In this document: positions 14,856 through 26,316 of the stretch, in pieces
How positions within the stretch are numbered: position 1 is the first letter of the stretch
Layout of the letters: each line of letters opens with the position of its first letter
From: Hydractinia symbiolongicarpus
Lineage: Eukaryota > Cnidaria > Hydrozoa > Anthoathecata > Hydractiniidae
Reading direction: 5' to 3'
Length of the DNA stretch: 60,000 bases
Assembly: GCF_029227915.1 (NCBI RefSeq)
Contig: NC_079886.1
Location: forward strand, 23,104,501-23,164,500
Notes under the pieces: generated by a model
Told to the model about the DNA's origin: nothing
Database searches by the model: none
The model's input: the letters and a program-made list of their open reading frames with translations, nothing else
Translations under genes and position numbers: made by a program

Positions 14856-17800
14856 ATGGAAGGTACAACGGGCGTAAAGAATCAGACAACGGAGAGGAAT
14901 ACGGATATAGAGAAAAAGGTTGGTTATAATTTTAAATGGTTAGTCATTTTGAGGCTTAATACTAATATAAATGCATAAAATGTCCAACCAGTTTGTTTTT
15001 ATTTACATATATGTAAATTACATGACCTTTCTGCTAGTGCTATATAGTTTTTGCCGGCGGCGTTGTCTTATGTTTAAGCATGTTTTGCCGTGTAAATACA
15101 ACATGTTTTCTCAGAAAGTTTTCAATTATAATAATTATGTTTAAAAGGCGGGTAATCTCTTTCGTAGAGTGGGATGAGCAAAGATGGAACAAAGCAAAAG
15201 AACCCATCAACGGCAACGGAACTTTTAAAAAATATTTTAGCGTCAAAGAGCAAATTTAGAGAGAGCAAAGACAAATTTACCGAGCAAGAGATGACTTTGC
15301 AATTAGTTAATGTGACAAAATCAAGCGCCAAAAAAGAAGAATTGGAAAGTAAGAAGATAGTGAATGAGACCAAGCAATTGAAAAGAATGTTTAATAAAGT
15401 TGAAATACTGGACGGTAGATACATAAAATTCGAAGACAAAGACAAACAATATAAACCCGTTGTGTGTAAAGAACTTTCTCTACCTATTATTAACTACCTC
15501 GATCAGGGACCAGCTTTTGTATCTTGTAAACCTTTACCAAAGGAATTAAGAGATAATACGCAAATTCAATTGGATTCGAACTGTAAAGACGTGACTAAAA
15601 AGGAAAATGGTTATTGTGAAATATGCGCAGTACATTTCGAAGATCTCGAGATTCATCGATCAACTGAGCAACACACAGCATATATATCTGATGGAGCTAA
15701 TTACGCTAGCTTGGATCGGGTGATCAGTAATGTCAATAAAAGGAATGAAAACGAAGTAACTGAAAATTGTACCATTAAAGGAATCAGCATGTTTAACGCA
15801 GAATTGATTGTAACTGTCATAAGTTGTGGCTATGTCAAAGGTACTATGAAGGGCAATGAAGACTGTTGGAGGCACTTGGCATTTGCCAATGGTGGTAGAA
15901 CTCAGAAGGATCTTGATGACACAAAATTATTGGAATTGGTACCTGAAGAGATCATGTCCATGATAGAGAAGCAAATAAGGCAGATTCTTGGAGAACATTA
16001 TGAAAACGGTTACATTAGAGATTACATCATAAAGGTTTTACTCCCGGACGCTATTATATGCTTGTTTTCTACAGTAATGAAATGGACAAAAGCAAAAACC
16101 GAGGAGCACTTCAAAGTATATCTTACGTACATAGATGAGAATAACAATATGACTTTTAAAGAAGACGAGACTTTCCAACAGCACATCAAACGTGGAATGG
16201 TAAATCATCAAAATTTTATTAAAGAATTGCACTCAAAAATTCAAAACAAAAGGTCACAAATAGACTTTGAAGTCACAAATGGAGCAACAGAAGCGACGAA
16301 AGTTTCTGATGCTGAAATAGAAAGTGAGAAAGAAGTTTTTCTTCAATCCACAGAAGCCAATGCGACAAATACAAAGGAACAACCTAAAAAAAGAAAATCT
16401 GGTAGCATCGTTAAAGAATGTCCAGTTTGCAATATTAGTCAAAAATATATTACGCGTCATTTACGTAGAGCGCATAAATGGAGCTGGGAAAGTGCAGCTG
16501 CAGCTTCGAGTCAATTCGGGTTGAAAAATAGCCAGAAGAAAGGTGTGTTTGTTTGTTATATCATTGAAACCTATTCGGTCCCGGGAGGGTGGGGGCAGAT
16601 TCCGCCTCAGACTTTTTTCCTTTAATAACTTCCTTATGCCATGTTGTATGGCAATGAAACTTACTGAGATTCAATAATTATCTATTAGGCACGCAAATGC
16701 CAAATGTTTTGATCCCACACCTCTAGGAGGCTTAGATATTGGCTATTACTCGAAACTACTCCTAAAAATCTCTATCAAATCTAATAACTTTTTTTAGGAT
16801 TATCCTTAGAGCATGAAAAACTTACATCACCACTTCGTTTCCTTAAGTACAATAATTATTCCGATTTCCAAATTTTGTCGTATTTTACCCAAAAACCAGG
16901 TTTTTTTCAATTTTCGGGTAAAATCCGACAAAATTTGGAAATCGGAATAACTTGTTAGACGAATTATTCAAAAACCGAGATATATGTTAAATAAATTTTA
17001 TTTGACTTTCAGATAGTGGTATTATAAATAAATTTCCAGCTTTCGGTAATGTCACAGAAAAACTGCTGACATTTCTGTTTTCTTCGTAATATAAATGTGC
17101 CAATTTTTATTTCATTGGGACAAGCCTCTAAAATGTTAGTTTCAAAGCAGGGATAAAACGCAGTCAGACTATTCTTAGGACAAGTTGCGGCTTTCTTGGC
17201 AAATTAATTGTGCACAAAAATAAATTCCTCGTTTCTACAAGCATATGTGAATAACCGTATATATTTTCGTCTTTTCTTTCATTAAAGAGTTGGACAAGAA
17301 GAGTAGCAACTACCATTACAGTCGAATGTGTCCATTCCCGAACTGCTTTCTCGTAAGATCAAACTTACCTGATCATCTAGCAAGGTTTCACAAAATAGAG
17401 AAAGGACCCAAATTTTACGAAATGCTTAAAATAGCGCCAAAATTCGAAGAATCGTATCTGCCAGAGGACTTTTCGCAGTCTCCCAAAAAATCGTTCCAAG
17501 ACATCCTCGTCAAGAAAGCAGAGGCCGCAAGTAGTAATGATAACGCCGATATATCGCAAAACAGGAAACGCAGGTTTGATTACTCATCGAGACCAAATTC
17601 ATTAGAGAGCAATGTGGTACCCAAAGAGACCAAAAAAACAGTCTTTGTACACGGCGACGATCAAGAGAAGTTGGGAAATGAGGAATCCAGTTGCGTAATT
17701 GAATCAATGCATCAATCTTCTAATGTTAATGAATTTTGTCAGTTGCGGCTACGGCCAAAAGTAAGATATGAGATGCCCGCAAAAGAACAAGTGCCGGAGT

Positions 17801-19374
17801 CAGATGATTCTACTGAGGATGAAAATAACATTAGCGGCGAATATTTAGGAGAAAGAAGTGGTGATGATGATTGTTGCGACCAAGCTCTTGGTAAGAACGT
17901 GGAAAAGCTTGTAGAACGGTTTAGGGAGTATATGGTTGGTCCTGATCGCAAAAGAGATGAAGCTTCAATGTACGTAATCGCTGGAGATATTCGACGTATT
18001 TTTCGGGCTATAAATGTTAAAGATGACGTGAGTATAGTTTTCAAAAATGGTGGTAACGACTTTAGAGAAATATATTTGAACCAATACTGCAAGCAAAAAA
18101 AAACGAAGCCAACAAGCGTGAAGAAATACCTCTACTCTTTAATTGATTTATGCGAATTCTTAATCGCAGAACATGTTGCCCTACCAAACGTTTCCAGCCA
18201 CGACATTACAACAATGATTGGTAAACTCAAACAATGGAGAAAGAACTTTAGAAAGGAGGAGAAGCTAGCGCGATTTGAAAGAATGTCTGAAGATCAGGAA
18301 ATGTTGGTCACTAAAGATCAAGTACTGAAATACACAAACAGTAATCAGGCTCGAAAAGCCACGGAAATTATTCAAAAGTTAGCACAGTATGGTGCTTACC
18401 CCATAAGTCAAACTGATTATTGTATGGTGAGAGATCATATTTACTTTACAATACACTTTACATTGGCACAGCGATCAGGTGTTACTGCCAACATGACCAT
18501 GAATGAATTCCTGAATGCAAAGAACAAAGACGGAGTGTGGATTATCGATGTATGGAACCATAAAACAGTCGAGACTTATGGACCAGCTAAAGTCATATTA
18601 TCTGAAGATAATTTTAATAGTCTGAAAACATACATCGATTTTGCCAGGATTCAAACTAATCCAAGGTGCACCGAAGTGTTCCTAAGCTGGTCTGGAAGAA
18701 AAGTGAAATCGGGCGATATAAGTAAAAGACTCCATTTGTTATGGGAGCGAGTAGGAAACTTTGAAAACAAGATAATACGGAAAAATCTCTCGTCGAACAT
18801 TGTCAGAAAGTCTGCAAGCACAGGCCTGAGAGAGTCAAAAAGCGCACATATCGACGATGCTGCAAACTTAATGTCCCATAGTATAAAAACCGCTGACCAG
18901 CATTATTATTTACGGAACATAGAAAAGTCTTCGTTGATTGGAACAAGTTCGATAACGAATTTGTTTCATGGAACAGATAACATCAATAAAACGCCAACGA
19001 AGAAAAAGACTTGGACCGAAAAAGAGTGCGAAGTATTAAAACATACTTTTGATGAAAAAAATGAGATCAGTCTAAGTGAGGTGAAAAAAAAGAGCGACTC
19101 CCTGTCGTCACTGAATGCTTCTCCCAGACAAATGTATGACAAGCTTCGTCGTATGAGTAAACCTGCATTTTCTCCCATAAAGCGACGAAGTTTATTTTCC
19201 AATGAAGATATAAAAACATTAAAGCATTATGGAGGTAAATTAATTGAAGGAGGTGCGTTAACAGAGGAGAGAGTAAGGGATTGTCTGAGAGAATGTAATT
19301 TGATGGAAAACTTTAGTTTTACTCAAATTCGAACACGAATCATGTATGAACGCAAGAAAAGGCTGGTAAAATAA
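14856..19374 (+). CDS. Dbf4-motif / C2H2 / tyrosine recombinase / Myb-like chimeric protein
   Basis: Three exons join in phase: 14856-14918, 15168-16542 and 17288-19374, giving 1174 codons plus stop. Introns 14919-15167 (GTTGGT...CGTAG) and 16543-17287 (GTGTGT...TAAAG) fit. An acceptor (CACAATAG, ending 14844) precedes the first ATG, implying a 5' UTR exon. Domains by residue: 104-118 Dbf4 motif M (IKFEDKDKQYKP); 170-190 Dbf4-type zinc finger, motif C (C171, C174, H184, H190), followed by the usual aspartate and isoleucine helix; 220-390 helical, unassigned; C2H2 fingers at 439-457 and 494-514; acidic linker to about 680; tyrosine recombinase about 685-1030 with R875, K905, R986, H1010 and Y1019 or Y1020; Myb/SANT-like repeats 1053-1102 and 1112-1172. 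Known: Dbf4 M and C bind and activate Cdc7 kinase; the recombinase is Crypton-like. Inferred: an exapted or mobile recombinase fused to a Dbf4 fragment. Motif N (BRCT) is absent. Nuclear DNA binding is likely; activity unknown. Confidence 0.85.
16735..16990. repeat. Dispersed repeat inside intron 2 of the recombinase gene
   Basis: The left part (TACTCGAAACT, CCTAAAAATCTCTAT, TTAGGATTAT, CTTAGA) matches 45222-45350, so the intron has been invaded by a repeat. The right part is the long hairpin at 16858-16948, which I do not see in the other copy. Confidence 0.65.
16858..16948. repeat. Long near-perfect inverted repeat (hairpin) in intron
   Basis: Arms 16858-16890 and 16916-16948 are complementary at 32 of 33 positions, with a 25-nt loop. 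The left arm starts ATTCCGATTTCCAAATTTTG. The intron transcript could fold here, or this is the core of a foldback element. No flanking target duplication was identified. Confidence 0.85.
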
Positions 19375-19375
19375 G

Positions 19376-19457
19376 GTGAGTAATTTTTCCACATTTTGTT
19401 TTGAAACGTATGGTTATATCAGTGGTAACTAATTTTTACTATCTTATTTCTCTTTAG
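19376..19457 (+). other. Putative 3' UTR intron
   Basis: One base after the TAA stop (19372-19374) stands a full consensus donor, AAATAAG|GTGAGT. A pyrimidine-rich acceptor TTTCTCTTTAG ends at 19457, giving an 82-bp intron. A junction this close to the stop would not be expected to trigger nonsense-mediated decay. The alternative is a chance site. Confidence 0.5.
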
Positions 19458-20360
19458 CTGATGTATATATTTGGATTTACGACTACCTGCTTGCACGGTT
19501 TGAACATACATATCATAAACTAACATGTTATTAGATTTTTTTAGTTTTATTATTTTTGTTAAATTATCGTGATAAGGACTTTATTAGCCGTTGCAACTAT
19601 TTCACCAATTTACAAAACGTTCGTTGTCGTAGTCACGTAGTCACCTCATTCACGCGTAAAAACACCAAAGTTGTTGTTTTTATACCGTCTCGTATTCAGT
19701 TATCATGTGACTTTAAATTCTTTTAATACGCTTTTTATATAAGAAACTTTTGGTCTTACGTCAATGTTTTTAACTTTACAAAGAGTGCCTCTGAAAATTT
19801 TTAAAATCATTGCTCTTGACACGCATTAAAATTGTTTTTTAGAAGAAGTTTTGACAAGTTGTATAGTATATGTCAGGATATAAACGTTTCTTATTTGGAA
19901 CGTGTATTTCTGCATATTTTTTTCATTTTTTGAAGTTTTTTTCTAACTTACTTTTGTTGTCAGATTTTCCATTGACTGTTTTATGTTGTTTATAATTTTT
20001 GTTAAACCTTTTTTTTGTTACAAGTATTGTGACTTTCAAGAAAACGTACTTCAACGCTTATACATTATATATTGTCTCCAATGCGCATAATCTGTTGCCA
20101 GCCGACAATTTTTTTTCCTCAGATATCAATCAGTATAGCTATAGTTGTATATCATACAATAATTAATTTGAAACCTTGTACGTCGTAATATAAAGTTCAA
20201 TATTTCAGAGACAAATGATTTCTGAAACTCCTGATTTTTTCATTTTTTAATATATCCAAAATCACAATTATGGGGGTTTGGGCCCTTTAACAGAACTACT
20301 TGAATTTCTTGGATATCTATACTACCGATATAAAAATAATTACTTTGATGTTTAAAAATG
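19458..20360. other. 3' UTR or intergenic DNA
   Basis: AT-rich, no ORF of note; presumably holds the 3' UTR and polyadenylation site of the recombinase gene. No repeats recognised. Confidence 0.4.
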
Positions 20361-20977
20361 GGATAGCTGCACAACCGCTAATTATTTTAATTATCTCGGT
20401 ACTTGCTTTTGTTCATCGCTTCAACATATAGGATAGCTGCGCAACCGTTGATTATTTTAATTATCTCGGTACTTTTATCGATTTAATTGCGTTTTTTTCA
20501 TCGTTACGACAAATAGGATAGGTGCACAACCGCTAATTATTTTAAATATTTTAGATCAATTTAATTGCGTTTTAATATCTTTTTTATATATAGGATAGCC
20601 GCACAACCGGTAATTATTTTAATTATCTCTGTACTTGTATGGATTTAATTGCGTTTTACTATCTTTTCGATATGTAGGATAGCCGCACAACCGGTAATTA
20701 TTTTAATTATCTCTGTACATGTATGGATTTAATTGCATTTTAATATCTTTTCGATATGTAGGATAGCCGCACAACCGGTAATTATTTTAATTATCTCTGT
20801 ACATGTATGGATTTAATTGCATTTTAATATCTTTTCGATATGTAGGATAGCCGCACAACCGGTAATTATTTTAATTATCTCTGTACATGATATGCAACCG
20901 GTAATTATTTTAATTATCTCTGTACATGTATGGATTTGATTCTGCTTTTCGTAATATGTAGGATAGCTGCACCGTTA
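20361..20977. repeat. 84-bp tandem repeat carrying the GGATAGCCGCACAACCG core
   Basis: The core starts at 20361, 20431, 20516, 20593, 20677, 20761, 20845 and 20961. Spacing is exactly 84 bp in the centre and 70-85 bp at the edges. Each unit continues GTAATTATTTTAATTATCTC, TGTAC, GGATTTAATTGC and ATCTTTTCGATATGTA. One unit is truncated at about 20885-20890. The core is the same as in the 21-bp minisatellite at 8699-8845. Confidence 0.93.
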
Positions 20978-21491
20978 TTACTGAAAATAGGAAAATCGTC
21001 TCTTTCAATACCTTAAAACAGAAGCTTGCCAATTCCTCCTTTATTTGTTTCTATATTTTTATCAATGCAGTATGAATTTTTTTCTTATGTTGAGATATAT
21101 ATGTTAGCTCTACAACTGTTACCGACTTTCCATACATATCTTGCTCGTGTGGGCGATTTTGGACAATTAACAACAACATATCGGCGGCATGTTTCAGCTT
21201 CTCCTACAATGTCTGTATAATTTACGTTCACTTAAATTCAAATATTCAAGTTGTGCACGAAAATTGCCAGGCTTTTGTTAGGTCATTTATAACTTCAGGT
21301 AAAAATAACATGGCCGGAAATAATCGGAAAGACTATGTAGTCATAGGGGGCATAATAACTTTCCTACTAAAAAAAGGAATATGTATCTCTTTCTATCTTT
21401 CGGCTTCTGATGGAAAATTTTTATCGACATTTTGATGCAACTACAATGCAGCTTTTCTAAATTACAAAAATATCGAATTATTTATCGTTTT

Positions 21492-21650
21492 TTTACCATT
21501 GAACCATGAGCGTTGATGTCTGGAAGGGCATTTTCGGCCAATCTAGAGATGCAAAATTTAAAATTTTTTTACTCGGCGCCCGTTATGGGGGTGCCTCGGG
21601 TAGTCATTATAGGTCCCCTCCTCAATACTAAAATTGTGGTTACAGTAATG
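21492..21650. repeat. Dispersed repeat, copy 2
   Basis: Partner of 2360-2515: CATTGAACCATGAGCGTTGA, GCCAATCTAGAGATG, TCCCCTCC, CAATACTAAAATTGTGGTTA. Both copies are non-coding. Confidence 0.7.
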
Positions 21651-22007
21651 CATCTAGTCTTCTTTAAATTTCTTCTTTAAAGTGTCGAGTTTTCGTGATT
21701 TTTGTTTTAAAGATACTATTAATTTTTGCAAGTATTTAGTTGTCTTACATAGTACTTTACGTGTACGTAATTTAATTGCGTTTATTCGAGGCGATAGTAA
21801 AAGTATATAAAAAATCCATAACTGCTATTGTTTGCTCTTTTTATTAAAAGGTAATTTCATTGGTGATATTATAATATAGAAATTTCGTTAATACAACTAA
21901 ACACAATCTCTCATATTTGATACATCGGTAAAATAAGGTATCCTAAAAAACTGCAATAGAGACGAAGTGTAAAAATTTGAATAAAGACCCCTCTTTTTTG
22001 AACGTCT

Positions 22008-22028
22008 CCCCCCCCCCCCCCCCCCCCC
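22008..22028. repeat. Poly(C) tract of 21 bases
   Basis: An uninterrupted run of 21 C, rare in AT-rich DNA. The sequence after it (ATGAAACCTCGATTGAAAAA) resembles 23570-23610, so the tract may mark the edge of a repeat unit. Run length may be affected by sequencing error. Confidence 0.9.
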
Positions 22029-22262
22029 TAAAATGAAACCTCGATTGAAAAATCTGAACGAGGGACTTTAGCTACTAGACTTAAGATATATTTTATGATC
22101 GTGTCAAGAGTAATGTCAGGGAGTTATAAATGGATAAAAGTAGTAGGAACGTGTGCGTAATAATCCATGCTAAGCGTTCACTAAGGAATTGATCGATTAA
22201 CGAATGGAATTAAATGTTGGTGCGCGAAAATGAATGATGGGTTCCATAAAGTTTTATAAAAA

Positions 22263-23175
22263 CTAGTTGATAAGGCCCATGAAAAAATCTCATTTAGGAA
22301 AAAGATCGGCCCTTTGACATTTAATGACCTTTAGCAATGACCCGTCGATGTAAAAACCATATTTTTAGGTGTTACCTGTATTGTGTGGAGTTTTGAACTC
22401 TGATCAAATTAATTTATAGGATCGCGCGGTTTTGATTAGCACTTAAAGAGATGTAAGAATTATTGCTTACATCAGCAATGTTTCTATTTTACAAAAATTT
22501 TTTTGAAAAATATGCTCAACCGGTGCCTCTATTGTGTAGAGCCTTAAATGTTGATCAAGAAAATAGATACGATATTATGTTTTTGACGAACGGTTGAACT
22601 GATATCGTGATCAGAAAAGTTTTTGATGACGTCGTTAGCTATCTGTTCCGAAATAGTTAGGTTGACCGAGCTTTAGAAATTTTTTTCGAGTGGCTACACA
22701 CACAGGAGATGGCGTCAGTTATTTCCACTCGTTTCTTCAAGTAGGCTTAAATTTAAAACTGTGATGTATAACGTTTCCACTAATCTTAATACACTACAAC
22801 CTTGACGCCAGTCTTGTTATAAACGTCAATGATACGTCTTTCGAATTTTGATGCCGTCAGCAATGAATCATGGATGCACAAAAAAGCTTTTTTACAATTT
22901 CATTGTATGGTGAAAAGCTACTGTACAAAGTAATGTATTGGATTGCGCAGTTTTTATCAGCAAAGAAAGATATAGGATTATAAAAAATAAAAAACTTTCC
23001 CACCAATGCACAAAAATTTTTTGACTGATCAAGAAAATATATACAAATTTGTGTTTCGACGAACGGGAAGAGACATTCCATGTGGTGATTAAATAGATGA
23101 AGTCATTAGGCAGGCCTGTTCTGAATCAGGTGGGTTGACTCAGATTTAGAAAATTAGTCCTTAGTTAGTTTTAGG
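22263..23175 (-). mobile_element. Diverged Helitron-like relic (minus strand)
   Basis: On the minus strand the end reads GGGCCTTATCAACTAG followed by T, with a weaker hairpin (ATGA...TCAT) just upstream, matching the 6884-8232 copies. The body has the same GACGTC-rich layout, including a block like the GATGACGTC/TTCCGAAAC region, present twice (about 22560-22720 and 23040-23170). The 5' terminus was not found. Confidence 0.55.
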
Positions 23176-24748
23176 TAGTCCCTTTACCCAGTCGGTTACT
23201 TCTAAAACTTAACAGTGCAATACAATGCCTTAACTAACCTTAATACTTTTCTCTGATGTCGATATCGTTTTAACGCAAAAATCGGTAGATTGCAAAAGAA
23301 TTTTAGAGGTGGTGTGGTATAGACTTTGTTAAAGAGAAGTACGAAAAAGAAAACCCACACGGAAGTATCCTATTTAAGTTTGATAAACTTACTTATGATA
23401 AAATACCACAAGATGTTAGCATCGGTTTATTTGACTCTTCTTGAAGGCCTATTTCTATTTGACTGTGTATATTGAAAATAATGAATAAAAAAAATGTTTA
23501 TCATGTGTTTTAAAATTTCTTTAGACATACACAAATCTTACCACTTCTTTACTAAAACAATCAATAGTGTATGAAGCCTTCATTGCAAAATCTAAACGAG
23601 GGGATTTCCGCTATAAGGATTACAGATAAATTGGAAATCAAATTAACAAAACTTCAGAAGTTACCCACACACATCCGTTCTCTACATACGATACTTGGAA
23701 TCCTTCACCGGAGAGTAGGGACAACCAATCGAAAAACAATCGAAAAACAAACACTACCGCTTAACAGACCACAGGCTATATTCGTCAAAATAATCACGCA
23801 GCATGCAAATTGAAATAGATACAACGCCCAGACCTGGCCCTGCGGCACCCTGAGCTGTCGGTCCCCTATTTTATAATAACTCCCGCTTGTCCGCGCACGT
23901 TTTTTACATAAAAAGAACTTTACGCACTACTGTGCCCTCTCGATTGACATGGTCCGTTAAACAGGACAATGTACCTTCGTCACTTAACGTCTTTGACGTG
24001 GTATGTATCCGCCCCTGACTTTCAGATTTGTTTTCACAGGATTTCGGATTCTCAAATTCTCTCTTATTAACCTATTCATTGTTACCCGGACAAAAATATT
24101 CGAAACTTCATAAGTTTTCTGTATTTTGGATTTTCTGTCTTTTGGACTTCCCTTACCATAAGCAAAATGAAAATTTGGGTGAAGCTTTGAAACCAACACT
24201 CTGATTGGGAAAGAAACTAATTGAATTATGCTAATACTTTAATTATTTTGTCTATGGAGAGTAAGCCAGATTGAAATTTCAAATAACAAGTGCTACTTAC
24301 CAATTTCTTATGTCAATTTGAATTTCCAATATACATTTGTACTAAAACCTTTAAGTCATAATATTTTTTTTATTTCAAAGAACCGTTCCATCATACTAGT
24401 GGTGTCTTCCATACATACTTTTTGTATTTCAACCGTAGGGCCAGAACAAGGAATTATCTTGCGCGATATCTTTCTTCGTCATTGATTTTGCATAAAAAAT
24501 CACGCCATTTAAAAACAATAAGGTCAAAAAGGCATTTTATTTAAATTTATCATCCAGCAGGTTAAAAAGGAATAAAGATTAACGTGCGCAAAAATATAAT
24601 TCCCTGAAAAGTTTTTAACCAAATGAAAATTTCGATGGTTTTTCACTATTGCAACCTTAAACATAAGGGATATTTCTTCTCCGTACATTTTCACTAAGAA
24701 ATGTCCTCTTTCAAGGACTCTCAATGGAAGACATAATTACCACTACTC

Positions 24749-24811
24749 TAACCTCGTCCCAAGGCCATTTTGTATCTTTTCTGACCCAGGGATGCCCTGG
24801 GGACGAGGTTG
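24749..24811. mobile_element. 63-bp foldback element with 9-bp target duplication
   Basis: Ends TAACCTCGTCCC and GGGGACGAGGTTG form a terminal inverted repeat, flanked by perfect direct repeats CCACTACTC (24740-24748 and 24812-24820). A 9-bp duplication suggests Mutator-like mobilisation (inference). It is among the smallest intact-looking elements one could find. Sister copy at 51983-52087. Confidence 0.8.
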
Positions 24812-25351
24812 CCACTACTCATAATCACCCTAATCACCCTGATTTTTATACGGGATGTTTTATAAAAGGATTCAGGCGATAATATCTGATAACATCGGGA
24901 TTGGAAACTCGTTTTTATTTTAACATGAGAAAGCACTGTGGCAACTGTATTTTCCCTTATATAATTTAGTTTGTTTAATTTATTTAAAATCGGATATATA
25001 CTTTACAGTAGTTTTTAATTATATATATTGCTTTACATATAGCACAACTTATTTTTTCTCTTAGATATATTGGCCAACTTATATTTTGCGTAATATGTTG
25101 GCCAACATATTAAAAACCATTTTTGTTTCGGCTTACGGCCGAATGTTTTAATAATATTGTTGTCAAATTTGACAGTAATTCTCAAATTTGACAAGATTAT
25201 TATCAATATTTGACAAAAGTTATTACATCAATTTACAACAGTTTTTGTCTCTTGTATTGATTAAAAAATAAAAGTTTCGTGCATTAGGTCCCTATTTCAC
25301 ATTTTGAAAGCTCGAGCATGAACTTTTCGTATTCCGGTTGCCGATATGAAA

Positions 25352-25634
<283 letters not shown>

Positions 25635-26316
25635 GTATGACTTTTGGCTAAGACAGAGTCCCCTATTGTCTAGACATTTAAAAATACTGTAATCTATATT
25701 CTGAAATCACAAAAATCTCGTTTAGACATATAACTAATGTATTTAGACAATGAAGGGAGAAATGGCTCCCACATTGTGTATTGCGTAAAGAAAACGTATC
25801 TACTGCAGCGAAATTTTTACAACAAACTGAAGCTTATAATTGGGTTGGAATTTATAGTCTCTAAACCTATTAACCTTTTTTTAATATTTGAACTTCGACA
25901 ATTCGATATGGCCTCTTTTTATGCGTTATTTCCTCTTAATTATTTACCTAGCCACGCCATCTATAATATAGGCAAATTTCCAATGAAATAGTCAAGCAAC
26001 AACGACAGTCACTGCATTACCTAAAGTTTTAAATAATTATTTTATACTACATACAAACTCAGATATCCATATTTAAAATATAATTGTGACACAATTGATG
26101 TTGAAATCTTTTGTATTGCAATATTGGTTAAGAATTTGCTTTGGCTAAATCAGAAAAGATGGAGTGCAAGAAATGTAAACAAACAAAGATGCTTTTCTTG
26201 TTACTTTTGTGATTCCTAATGCAAGAAAAATATTTACTTTTACGGAGGGCGTTTGTGAAATCATACGGAAACTAAAGTATTAAAGCATTAAACTAAAGCA
26301 TCTCTTTCGCAAATTG

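Noticed and set aside
17290-19374. Treating the downstream recombinase ORF as a separate gene starting at 17290
   Set aside because: The codon there is TTG, a polypyrimidine tract and AG acceptor sit just before it, and the frame joins the upstream exon exactly in phase (G|AG). One gene is the simpler reading.
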